From Porphyra umbilicalis (taxonomy: Eukaryota; Rhodophyta; Bangiophyceae; Bangiales; Bangiaceae), in assembly GCA_002049455.2 (NCBI GenBank), contig KV919168.1, forward strand, positions 1 through 57,731: DNA of 57,731 bases. Direction: 5' to 3'. The stretch's first letter is position 1; each line of letters begins with the position of its first letter. The notes beneath the pieces were generated by a model. It saw only the letters and a program-made list of their open reading frames with translations, did not search any database and was not told the DNA's origin. Position numbers and translations under genes: made by a program. Positions 33,615 to 44,070 of the stretch are shown here, in pieces.

Positions 33615-34407
33615 TAAAACCACCACCCGACCGCCGGCGTGGAATCGGCTATCGGCGTTCGCGCTCCGCTGCACGCTGTCGCGACTGCCGTCGTCGCCCG
33701 TGTCGTCGTCGTCCGCCGCCTTCTTTGGCGGCCTCGGCGGGGCTTAACGGTCCCGTCGCTGCTTCGCCCGCGTCCCCTGCACCCACCAGCACTTGTGTGC
33801 TTTAGTCAGCCGTCCGATCCGCCACGTGGGCGTCTGGCCTGTCTCCCTCTGGAGGCGCCACTCGCCGCGGCCGATGTCGCTCCCCAGCCCCCCGCCTCCC
33901 CCCCCCACGCTCTCGTCTGTTTTCTTCTTGATCCTTTGCTGTAGTGCGAAACAAGCACTGGTGGGTGCAGGGGACGCGGGCGACGCAGCGACGGGACCGG
34001 TAAGCCCCGCAGAGGCCGCCAACGGAGGCGGCGGACGAAAACGACACGGGCGACGACGGCGGTGGGAAAAGCGTGCGGCGGAGCACGAACGCCGATAGCC
34101 GATTCGACGCCGGCGGTCGGGTGGTGGTTTTATGCTCAACCGCATGTCCCAAATTAGAATTGACAGAATCGGGGGGAAAACGCCAGCCAAAGGAAAGATC
34201 GACCACTACACCATCAGCAAGAAATCTAAAGCCATCAATGGACCTCATCGGATCACTTTCAGGCACACATCTAAAAAAAGAAGGTGACTGCGATTGAGTC
34301 GGAAGCAAAGTAAATTTGGACGAGGGCCAACGTGGATTTGATCCCTCCACACGGCTGCGTGACGCGGATCGCTGCCTTTTGCGGGCATACAGCGGACCTG
34401 AGGGAGA

Positions 34408-34741
34408 CCAAGATGGTGCTCGTTTCTTCTCGGTCGCTTCGAGGTCAATGGAGTGCCTCGGTAGAGGTTCTTTTTGCAGTCTTGCGGTGCACAGGTGGTG
34501 TTTGTCCGGCTGTTGTGATCCACGTTGCGCTTCAGACGGCAAATCAAGCCAATCCTGCGACAATGCCTATGGTTTTCATGTCACTCTGTGTCCCATCCTA
34601 GTGCGAGGTTTTTGGCGGAACGGCTGCCCTTTGTATTTGAGATCCGATGGAAGATAATAGCGCTCAGCCAATCGCTGGTCTATCCACCCAGATGCTACTG
34701 GTCGCTATAAGCCGATAAAAAGAGAAAGGTGCCTCCTTCCA
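34408..34741. other. flank of the fold-back element
   Basis: No gene. GTGCGAGGTTTTTGGCGGAA followed by CGGCTG at 34,602-34,627 resembles the right end of MITE family 1, but no matching left half was found. Confidence 0.4.
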
Positions 34742-36391
34742 CTAGTCACGGGCACCATCCTGTCTCAGCTCCACCACCGCCGTCTTGTCCCACACAATAA
34801 AGCTGTCATTCAACTGACTCATCATTTGCGGGTCCTGCGTCGCTAGACGCTCCTTTGGGAACCAGCGCTCGTGGCAGTAAACGTGCCCAAGGACCGTGAC
34901 GACGACAACGTCGACGACCACCATGTGCGCCGGCACAGCGTGCCCATGGAGCATGGTGCGGTCAAAGAAGGCCTGAGCCTCCGCGACGGGAACCCCCGCC
35001 GGTCTCACCAAAGTGCACAAGCCCGAGGTCGTGCACGGCTTCCTACCCCTCTGGTTACCATCCGCCCACGGGTCGTGGTCCCCGTCACTTGTGGCAGAGG
35101 CGATGGTGCGGCGTGCTGTCGACTCGCCAACTCGGCGGCAGTTGGCGTGGGCCGCCGCAGCACCCCCATCCGCTGCCACTACGGCCAGAGCAGCCAGGGC
35201 AGAGGCGGTGGCTTGTGCGGCTGCTGCTCAGGCGATGCGGGGCACCTCGGGGACCGATAGCCGCCGAACGCTCACAGGCCGGCGTGAAGATGGTAACGCA
35301 CGGCCCGCGGGGTTGCCGGGTGGCTTCTACCCGCGGGCGAATTTTTCGAGAGCACGTAGAGGGGACTGTGCAGGTGGGCGAGGAAGAGCGGCAGAAACAG
35401 GGTTGCAAGGATGCCCCCCACCGGCCGCCGGCGCGGGAGCAATGTGAACGATGCGGGGCGCCGACGTTGCAGGGCTTGCAACAGCACCACAGGCAGCCGC
35501 TCCTGTTGACTTGGCCGCCGCCAGCGGCGCGGCAACCTCAGCTGCCGCCTCAGCGGCCTACATGTGCTCAGCCTCTTGCGCCATGAAGACAAAGTTGGCG
35601 AGCGTCTGCTGCGTGATAGTCTTCTTTTCTTTCAGCAGCATGATGATCGCAACCAGCCTGTGAATGTGCCCGGTCGCGAAGGTTAGCACCTCGAGCGTGA
35701 TGAGCATCTCCCCATCCGCTTCCTGGTCGCGGCTTCTCTTGGTGGTGAGTGCCAACCGCTCGGGCACAAAGACCTGCAGCGGCCTGATGCCGTCCGGTTT
35801 GAAGACGACACTTGAGTCCGCCGACACCTTGTACGGCCATCACGACAGTAAGCAGAGCTGGATGCTCTTCAAGTTGTACTTGTGCTCAGCCGCGATGACG
35901 CTGACCATGCCCTTGAAGGCGTCGCGAAAGCGCTGCTCCTTGCGGCCCTTGAGAGCCAACAGCTTAGTCACGTGGAGGATGACCTCCTTCGATGGCTCGA
36001 TGAGCGCGAACGCCATTTGTGAATCGATGAGAGCAGGAGGCGGTCGCGCGCTCATGCCGGGCTGGACGTTCACCGGCCCGTTTACAGCGTCGATGCCGCG
36101 TCTGCCATCGAAAAGGACTAGGTAGTCCTCATCGCCGAAATCGGTGGGATCGGTCTCGACTCCTCCAGCGGGGGGTGCATCCCCCATGGGGGGCGCGTCA
36201 CCGACGAGGGGTCCCTCCTCCGCGGAGGGCGTCTCCCCCATGACCGGGACAACCTCGCCGACCGCGGGCACCTCGGGAGTTACGCCGGCGCCGGTGCGGC
36301 TACGCGTGGAAATCGTCCGCGACGACACTGTAGGGTAGGTTGTGATGGGAAACGGAGGGGGGACAGTGGCGGCAGAAGCACGGGTAGCCAT
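34742..36391 (-). pseudogene. unknown protein, single frame with four internal stops
   Basis: From ATG 36,391 to TAG 34,742 one frame of 550 codons reads as ordinary protein but contains TGA (35,840-35,842), TAG (35,558-35,560), TAG (35,327-35,329) and TGA (35,228-35,230), with no frameshift needed. Features in order: a Thr/Pro-rich start (MATRASAATVPPPFP), an acidic DPTDFGDEDYLVLFDGRRG segment, helical segments (SQMAFALIEPSKEVILHVTK; GRKEQRFRDAFKGMVSVIAA), TGHIHRLVAIIMLLKEKKTI, an Ala-rich linker, and a C-terminal part HMVVVDVVVVTVLGHVYCHE and DSFIVWDKTAVVELRQD. I do not recognise the family. Decay by substitution alone, or stop codons removed by splicing, could explain it. Confidence 0.55.
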
Positions 36392-37525
36392 CGAAGTGGG
36401 GACGTGGAGGGGTGGGGGGGGGGAAGTGACGAAGTGTGAGGAGCAGGGAGGGGGGCTTGAACAAGGAGAGACGAGGTGGACGAGTGAGGATGCGGTAGCA
36501 GACGAGGGCGGATGGAGGTGTGGTCGCGGAACCCGAGCACCACCCACAAGAGCAAGAGTCAATATATACAGGCATGGTGGTGGCGTATGCGGTGGTATCG
36601 ACCGACATGCATGGCCCACAGGGCAGCCTGGTGAGGTGCGGAAAATGAGGCGCGCAGGGGATAGGGGTGTGAGAGCGGGGAAAAAGACAGGATGCACACC
36701 GCTGCACACCCCAATCCAACCAACGCACGCTCGTGGACCGATGCTGGTCATCAAAAAAGGCACCACTGCAGAACCCGAAGCCGCCACAGAGGGGGGCGAT
36801 GGGCAAGTCAGTCAACTGGGCGAGTACCGCCGCTACCATCCGAGCAAGGCATGCCAAACCACGTCTTGCCCACAGTCCGTGCCAACGGCCATAAAAACGG
36901 CGCTCAACCGCCCCATGCGCCGCTGCCACTGGCGGCAAGCCCCTGGGCGCAAAACCACCCCCACCCAAAAGAGCCCAGCGGCGGCGACGAAGGGGGCGCC
37001 CAACCGCCCCAGGTGCCGGTGCCGACGCCGGCGGCCGGCGGCGCGCCAAACCACCCCCCCCCCTCAGCGCCGGCCGGCCGCTGTGTGAAGCGCTGTACGG
37101 CGTCTGCCGTCGTGACTGCGCCAAAAAGAACGCGCCTGACGAGGGCGCGTGCCGCAACGGAAGCACCGCGCGGCACCCGCCCAGTGCAGCTGTGACGGGG
37201 TGCCTCGCTGATCTCGCGCAGTGCCTGCTGCTGAATGGCGCCCACACGTTAATCGGGTGAATCTGGACTTTGTAAGTTACATGACATGTGGACCCCGTTG
37301 GAAAAGCGTATCTGCAGAATGAATTGGAGGCTCGTGCCGTGTGACAACGGCGCCGCCCCATTGGACAGAGGCGAATGTTCATCATGGGAATTTGCACCCT
37401 CCTTTACTCCAAGGCCCATTCCGTCGGTTCGTCGGACCATCGATTGAGGGCCGAAGGCAGATCCGCCGTCGAATCGATCGTCAGTGGTAGTGTTACCGTC
37501 ACAAGTTGGTGTCACCAGAGCAATA
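36392..37525. other. GC-rich intergenic region
   Basis: Low-complexity open frames on both strands, no motif. It would hold upstream sequence of the 34.7-36.4 kb frame. Confidence 0.4.
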
Positions 37526-37527
37526 TA

Positions 37528-37552
37528 CAGTCATTTTACGGCTATATCTGTC
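37528..37552 (+). repeat. orphan pogo/Tc1-like left terminus
   Basis: TA followed by CAGTCATTTTACGGCTATAT resembles the terminus at 45,972 (CAGTCATTATTCGGTTA). A possible partner in opposite orientation is GGATAATGACTG followed by TA at about 43,299-43,312. The pairing is uncertain. Confidence 0.4.
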
Positions 37553-37952
37553 TCGATGATTAGCGAAGCTTCTAGTAGGGATCCATTCGCGTTCTCAACG
37601 CTCAGGCAGCCACGTTGCATGAAATTGATGGCCCTGGTCTGTTTGATGGTCACCCTCTAGGCCATGTGATTGGATGATCCCATCTGTACGCCCAATCACA
37701 CATATCCACGTTTCAGCATTCGATGGCCTACGATCGCTCTGGTCCAGAAGGATTACACATGCGAGCGATTACAGCTTCCTCCAAAAGCGTTTACAGATGC
37801 CTTCCTGGAACCCCCACTGTACTCCGCACAAGAGCCCCGAAATGGTCAGCAGCGCGCATCTTTGCGGCCATATCAGCACCGCGTCTCCGCCCTCTTCCGT
37901 CGTCTCGCCATCTCGCCCCTCCGTCGGGCCTTTCACAGCACCCCTCCATCGT

Positions 37953-38009
37953 CAACTCAGATAATGCCAGCCAACTCAGATAATGCCAGCCAACTCAGAT
38001 AATGCCAGC
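37953..38009 (+). repeat. three perfect 19-bp tandem units
   Basis: CAACTCAGATAATGCCAGC occurs at 37,953, 37,972 and 37,991. Confidence 0.95.
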
Positions 38010-38143
38010 CTTGGAAAGGGGGGTTTGATGCGATGAATATCGATCCAAGGCTTCGTGTCCAATCACAGCACGCCGCCAAATCAAGCACATGTCCCGGAAT
38101 GCACGGGTCATCTTTCTATATAAATTTGGTAGCGAGCACTGCG

Positions 38144-38245
38144 GCGAAAAACGCAGTGTCAGCGAGGCACCCTCGGGGCCCGAGCGTAGGCGCGGAGCGC
38201 CGGAGCCGGGCCCCGAGGGTGCCGAGATGACACTGCGTTTTTCGC
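38144..38245. repeat. 102-bp palindrome (possible MITE)
   Basis: GCGAAAAACGCAGTGTC at 38,144 pairs with its complement ending at 38,245, and the match continues inward through GGCACCCTCGGGGCCCG with a short GC-rich loop. Folding as DNA or RNA would give a very stable hairpin. No clear target duplication. Confidence 0.85.
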
Positions 38246-39174
38246 GCAGAGCGGAGCGTGGCTGCCTCTAGGATTTGCCCCGGGAAACACTGCACAGGCG
38301 CCCCCATGGAGCGTGCGGGGCGCCCCAAAAGTGCGCCCTACATCTGGCGCGCAGCGCCCTATATGGAGGCGGTGGGGGCGTAGCGGAGGTGGGGGGCGCG
38401 CACGCTCTGATAGCCGCACGCCCTGATAGCGCCTGGCTTCTTTGCGGGCGATCCGGGGTTCAAACCCGCGGCTTTTTTGCCACACGCTCTCTTAGCACAC
38501 CATTAGTGGTGCCTAATACACGATCCAACCCCAACTACACGATCCAACCCTACTAATCTACAATCCAACCCTGGCATTACCGGTACTCCCATCGTCGTCA
38601 CCGCACCACCGTGCTCTCTCTTGGACGCGCTCGCCACATCCGCCCCTTTCTTTGCCCCCGCGCGCCGCATCCGCCCATTTCTTCCCCCCCCCCCTTCCCC
38701 CCCTCCGCACACCATGCACGTTGCGCTGCACTCAGGTACGTTTTTTCTTCAATGTGTTCCTCGTCCTTCCCCGTCCCCCCCCCGAGCCCCAGCCGGGGTG
38801 TTTACTCTTCTGTTCTTCTTTTCTTGAGGCATCTGATCGCCTCTGCTGTCGACCTCCCCCTGCGTGTGGCGGCGCGCCCGGTGCTGCGCTTGTCTGCCTT
38901 GCTGACCATTTCTTTGTGCTGAGAATCATACGGCAAAGATGAAGATACCAAATGGGGACCGACAATGGGGACGCTTTAACTGGAGAAGAGAAAGGGACAC
39001 AACAACAACTGGGAAAGAGGAAATTGACCCAACGACGTCGTGGTCAGACGAGTGAAGGAGCAGAACGAAAGGCCTCATTACAGTGCTGAAGCTCGGAATT
39101 CTATGGCAGCATCGAAAAGAGACGCTCCCCCGATGAACAACCATTTTGCTGAATACTGCATCACATGATAAGCT
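38246..39174. other. intergenic, nothing recognised
   Basis: Contains three ACGATCCAACCC-like strings at 38,519-38,572 and a pyrimidine-rich stretch at 38,640-38,710 followed by ATG at 38,714 and a GTACG-type donor-like site. This could be a small first exon, but no downstream exon was identified. Confidence 0.35.
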
Positions 39175-40144
39175 ATGGTGCTTTGCTGAGAAATGGAGCA
39201 TGCACGTTTGCGAGTGCAAATGTTTGCCGATGTGGACCGATGTCAGGATGTCCATCAGATCGTCTCTCACCTGGCTTCAGGGGACCGATAGCGTCCCAAG
39301 TGCAATTGCTCCTGGCATGACCGGGGAAAGCCACAGCCACCTACTGGCACATGGTAAGACAGGGGACTGAAGGCTCTTCATGCAGCCAATGACTTCTCAT
39401 GATTCAATGTCAAGAACACTGCCCAAACCCTGTCAGATTGCCGGTTCAATGAATGTGACCACGTGCCTATTGGCGGCGTCAGGCGGCCTAGTTTCTCAGT
39501 ATTTGAGCCGGGTCTCTACAGTCCACAAGACAGAGATTGCGCACCTGTGCCATCTGGTGCCCCAGAAGAAACGCAGGTGGGCTGGATCCAGTCACTGCTG
39601 TACCCTTCATCGATGATGATTGGTGAAAAGAATGTCAGTGACACGTCTCGATGTCAATGAACATAGGCGATCTACTGGGCACGGGGCTCACGTGTTCGGA
39701 AGGCCAATGAACGGACCGAACGGACAGAAAAGAATTGCAAGAACTCCTCAAACGACATGTATGTTCGGAGGCCGATTCAGCCTCTGCGAACAAACATGAG
39801 GGGCCGGTTAGGGGGGACGCTCCTGACGGCACCGCTGTGGCCGGTGGCTTGAGAAGTCTTGTCCTGATTAGCCTGTCAGCGTGCATGATCTGGCATCGTT
39901 TCACAAAGACCACCGCGGGTGTCAGCAGGTACTTGCCACCGGGTCACTCAGAGTGCGGTTTTCCAGCTGCTGTCAGCCTTTGTCGGCCCAAGGGCCCGGC
40001 GAACCTGGTCGGGATGCTTGGCATGTCACACATCACCGGGTGATTTAATGGGTCTCCCTGCAGCACGGGTCAATGCTCGCAGTCGTCGGGTGTGCATGTT
40101 TGTTTGCGCAAACGTGCATGCTCCATTTCTCAGCAAAGCACCAT
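39175..40144. mobile_element. 970-bp element with perfect 38-bp inverted repeats
   Basis: ATGGTGCTTTGCTGAGAAAT and the next 18 bases at 39,175-39,212 are the exact complement of 40,107-40,144. No target duplication is evident and no protein was recognised inside. Perfect terminal identity in a diverged neighbourhood suggests a recent non-autonomous DNA element of unknown family. Confidence 0.82.
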
Positions 40145-40677
40145 GACTGCTCTGTCAGTCATCCCAACAATACTTGTAGAATGGGTGAAGCACTCGCTCG
40201 TGTGACGGGAAACACATTTGGCGCCTTAGGATAGAATCCTTACTGTTTAAGCAAACGTTATTTTGGAGTTGGACACACCGTTCGACTCAGCTCGTCGAGA
40301 TCTGTCCTGTGAGGCTATCTCCAAGTCAATCTTACGAATGTCAAGAACTGGTGGATGCGCACTGGTGACTACTGGCTTTTTCCCAAACTGTGTGTCTGTG
40401 TTCTCACGAAAAGTGGAAGCTTCGCTACCTGGTCCCTGCCCTGGGGGACCAACTTGTATGAACCCTGTCACACAAACGAGCCGGGCCACGCACGAGAAGG
40501 AGCCACGAAGAAAGCTGAATGCGACAGCATCAACACACAGACAGTATTCCCTGGAACATTTAGGTACTTGATTTCACTGCTTCGAGAATTCACATGTTCT
40601 TGTATCGTTTCTGTTCGGCTCGGCGGCTCGTGCCAGCATCGTGGACTCGTTGCCGTCCCACCTTCTTTGCCGCATGA
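40145..40677. other. intergenic, nothing recognised
   Basis: No convincing frame or repeat. Confidence 0.4.
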
Positions 40678-40977
40678 GTGCTGCGTTGGCTACTGCCGTT
40701 CTTTGTAGCGGTCTCACAAACACTTTTTGCAGCTCACCTCGCCGCTTTGTTCAGTGTCGCTGTCCACGGGCTCCAGCCAGTCGTGGACAACAACCATATG
40801 GACGTTTCTGACTTGGTGACGCTGACGGCCGACACGTCTAAGTCGGAGGAGCTCATTGGCGTGACGAATAGCGCTCGTGCGTCTGCGGTGAGGGGGTGGC
40901 TGCGGGCGGAGGATGACGCGGCGGCGGCGGACCAGACCGTTGACATGATCTTGGCGAGTATGGATCGCGACGAGTGA
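40678..40977 (+). CDS. C-terminal fragment of an unknown (possibly pogo-like transposase) protein
   Basis: The frame ends at TGA 40,977 and has no ATG at its left edge, so it is a 3' fragment. Its second half, LQPVVDNNHMDVSDLVTLTA and later VRGWLRAEDDAAAADQTVDM ending DRDE, matches a second copy at 46,220-46,459 inside a TA-flanked TIR element. Conserved Asp/Glu-rich tails with a Trp are seen in pogo/Tigger-type transposases, but the catalytic part is absent here, so the assignment is inference. Confidence 0.45.
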   Translation: MLRWLLPFFVAVSQTLFAAHLAALFSVAVHGLQPVVDNNHMDVSDLVTLTADTSKSEELIGVTNSARASAVRGWLRAEDDAAAADQTVDMILASMDRDE

Positions 40978-40999
40978 TGGTTCTTTTGACAATGCAATC

Positions 41000-42660
41000 A
41001 AAGTCAATCAAGGAAGATCTTTTTCCACACAGGTCGGGTGCGGTCGTATTGAAAGTGGTCAGTGCCTGCCGCAACAGTGTCGAGTGTCGTCGGTGCCTGG
41101 TGCAGGGGTGTCGGTGGCGGCAACGCCGAGCCGTTGAGCCGAATCGGTCTCAATATAATTAAAGAAGGCGGGAAGCGCAACGAACAGCCTCGGAGCATGC
41201 ACCCCCAAAACGCCTGGGCAAGGCAAGCGCCACAGAGAAACAACAAGTGCTCGACACGCTGGAACCGCGGACGCCCGCCATCCCGCCGTCCGACGCGGCT
41301 GGTGCCGTGCCCCGCGCCGCCGCCGCCGCAGTGCGGCGGTGCCGGCGGCAGCCACGGTGGCAGTGACGGCGGCAGCGACGGCACCGCCGCCGCCCCCGAT
41401 GCGGCGCCACTCGCGGTGCGAAAAGGGGTGGGGGATTGAGGGGCGGGGGGGTAGGGGGTGCGGGTTGCACCGCCCCCACAGACGGCGACGCGACGCTCGA
41501 GGGCGAGTGGCCGCAGCGCGCCGCGCCACCGGACGACGCGCGCGGCGCCACCGCCGCGCACGTTGCCGCAGGTGCGCTGTGCGTTTCCGACCCCGCCCCC
41601 TTCTATGGCGCGGCCGTGGCCGCCCAGATACAAACGGGGGGGACACGCTCCGCGCTGCGTCGGCGGCGGCGTCGGTGGCGGCACCCCCAGACGCGCCATC
41701 GCCGGCCAGTGACCACCGACCGGCGGCCGCGGCGGCAGCGGCGCCCGCCACCGGCTGCAGGTCGCGCGCGCCGTCGTCCGCGCGCCCGTGCCAGACGACG
41801 CGCCGCCGCCACGGGCAGATGCGCCGCTGCCGCCACGCGTAAGGGCTGGGGGGCGCCCCCCCCCCCGGACCCCCCCTGCCAGTGACCGCCTGCCGCTGCG
41901 CTGCACGCCGCCCTGTAATTGGCGCCGCTGACACTTGCGGGCGAGCGCCGCGCGCCAGTCGTCGCCACCAGCCACAGCGGCGGGTGTGGCCGACGGCGGC
42001 CGCGTCGCCGCCGCCCGCCCCACGCACCCGGTCCGCGTGCTACCCGACGCCGACCCGCGCGTGCGACGACGACCGCAGCGGCCATCCCCCCGACCGTGAC
42101 CTCACCGTCCCCGCCCACGACGGTCACATCACCGCAGCTCCGTCGAATCCCAGAGCCGCCGCCGCGGTGGCGGCCGACCCGGCGAGACGCACCGCCACCG
42201 CTCGCCGCAGCCGCAGGGCGGGGGGGGGGGGGGGGGGAGGGTGCACCGCCGGCGACGACGCCGACGCCACCCTTGTCGCCGGTGTGGGTGGAGGCGGCAG
42301 AGGCGCCGCCGCTCGCGACTCTTGAGTCATCGACGGCCGGTGGCGGTGGTGGTGGCGGGCGGAGCTGTGGGCGGCGTCGGAGGTGGGGGCGGGGGCGGGG
42401 GGGGGCGGCCGCGCCGCCACGGCGGGCGTGGCGGGCGGTCCCGCCGGCGCCCCCTCCACAATAGTGAAGAACAAAGCGCCGCGGCATCCACCGCCGACGC
42501 GAACTTTCGTGCGGGTCCGAAAGTAAACACACACACGCAGGTGCACACACAGTTTTGGCCTTGCCTGCGGCGCGCACGCGGGCCAGAACGCCATGAGCAC
42601 GCCCCCAAGTTTCCAACTTTGCTGCTGGCCCGACGAACCCAACAACCTTTGCTGCCAAAA
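41000..42660. other. very GC-rich low-complexity region
   Basis: Open on nearly all six frames and translating to Pro/Arg/Ala/Gly strings, with 18 G at 42,220-42,237. The frame 42,124-42,729 (-) starts with a plausible RWPDDLVEVFDAGLAVDMIA and then turns low-complexity. No gene called. Confidence 0.5.
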
Positions 42661-43894
42661 CAATGCGATCATGTCTACCGCCAGGCCCGCGTCAAAGACC
42701 TCGACCAAATCATCTGGCCACCGTGGCACTTTTCATGCTGGGAGCTCCCAATGTAAGCGACACGTTGGCGATGATCTCTCCTCTGTCGTACCAATGAAGA
42801 CGCAACCCGCTTCATGCTCACCGGCCCCACCGCCCGCTCCACAAACAAACTGCATACGGACTCTGCAGACGCCATATGAAAGCATTCTAGAACAAAACAC
42901 ACGACGGGGAACGCTCGAGAGGCGCCTACGACCCGGACGAAGACGGCTAGGCCTCGCAACCGAGATTCGTGCACCATCGCGGGTCGTTCGTTGATGTGAC
43001 ATGGCTTCTGGGACCCTTCCGGGCAACGTTGCGCAAGTGACCGTTTCCACAACCAATAGGATCACGTTCTTGGCTCGATTGGAAAATCTGCTGGCCGGCA
43101 GATTGAAATGCAACACACATTTTCACGCGTGCGCACACATTTTAGTTTTGGCCATCCGGACAAGTACAGTCTTGTAACCTCGGCTGGATTGAGAACGAGC
43201 TTAAAAGAAGTAGCTGTGGGGCTCTTGGCCCGATTATCGAGGATCGAACCTCATGAAAGATTTTGATATGAAGGCTACTTTTAGGTCCACCCGTCTCGTA
43301 GAGGGATAATGACTGTAACGCGCTTTCAGATGTGGCTGGCGCTCGCCCGTGCTCAACTAACTAGTTTAAAACTGATTATTGGCCACCGAAACTTTCGGAT
43401 GAGCTGGTTCGGCCGCGCGAATCAATGGGGGAACCCTACCCCTCACGCACCAAAAAACGGTACAGTCTGTCTCCACTGCTGCGCAGTGCACCTCGTTGCT
43501 GGAACCACCGCGAGCCCGTTTTTCCCTCGCATTCCTCGTAAACGCTCGTTCAAAATGGGTGTTTCCTCGCACGCTATGAATGTTTGCTCGTATCTCGTCC
43601 AAAATCCTCGTTCAGGCGTGTTGGCGACATGAACAGGACGTCATTACGAGCGTTATGAAGTCCATTCAAATGCTTACAAGTGCGACTTGATGCGCTAAAC
43701 GGGTGCCTTGTTCAATACGACAGCAGAGCCGATTACGACAAGAAATACGCAAAAGGACACCCGGCTCCCCCAACCCGTCGCACCAATGCTTCTGTCTGTT
43801 GTCATGGAAGCAGCCACTGCGAGAGCTGGGGGTTACCGTGCGCGGCGGGCTGACGGCGAGGGCAGCCCCGCGGTGTTTGTCGAAAGGATACAGC
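42661..43894. other. intergenic, nothing recognised
   Basis: Moderate GC. GAGGATCGAACCTC near 43,240 resembles a tRNA T-arm on the minus strand, but the loop length and the rest of the cloverleaf do not fit. Confidence 0.45.
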
Positions 43895-44070
43895 AAGGGA
43901 GCCCTGCGGTGGTGGCGGCGGGCAGGGAGACGGTGGGGTCAGCCCCTTGGTGGTGCTAGTAGGCCGTACACGGCGGAGGGAGCCGGGAGGTGGTGGCGGT
44001 GGGCAGGGTGACGGCGGGGGCAACCCCGCGGTGGTGCTGGGCAGGGTTTCGACGGTAGTTAGGTAGGGCC
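43895..44070. repeat. two diverged tandem units of about 97 bp
   Basis: GGGAGCCCTGCGGTGGTGGC at about 43,899 and GGGAGCCGGGAGGTGGTGGC at about 43,979 each lead to a GCGGTGGTGCTG or TTGGTGGTGCTA ending with intervening GGGCAGGG and ACGG stretches. Confidence 0.55.

Larger units (their letters stand above)
25205..34407. mobile_element. long fold-back element, split by Harbinger copy C
   Basis: With copy C removed, 25,205-25,478 joins 33,618-33,802 to give one arm of about 450 bp. This pairs with 33,950-34,407 read as complement, leaving a loop of about 150 bp. Example: left CCAATTCTAA-type sequence near 25,448 pairs with TTAGAATTGACAGAATCGG at 34,152, and ACCACCACCCGACCGCCGGC at 33,621 pairs with its complement near 34,110. 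The arms are diverged, so this is an older element. No coding capacity was recognised. Confidence 0.82.

Noticed and set aside
38425..38480. Possible tRNA or tRNA-derived SINE (GGGGTTCAAACCCG)
   Set aside because: B-box-like only; no A box, no acceptor pairing and no repeat copies in the window.
41004..42658. Long overlapping open frames on both strands as genes
   Set aside because: All six frames are open because of GC-rich, stop-poor sequence; translations are Pro/Arg/Ala/Gly low complexity without motifs.
43195..43265. Possible minus-strand tRNA T-arm (GAGGTTCGATCCTC)
   Set aside because: The stem needs a six-base loop and the remainder does not fold into a cloverleaf.
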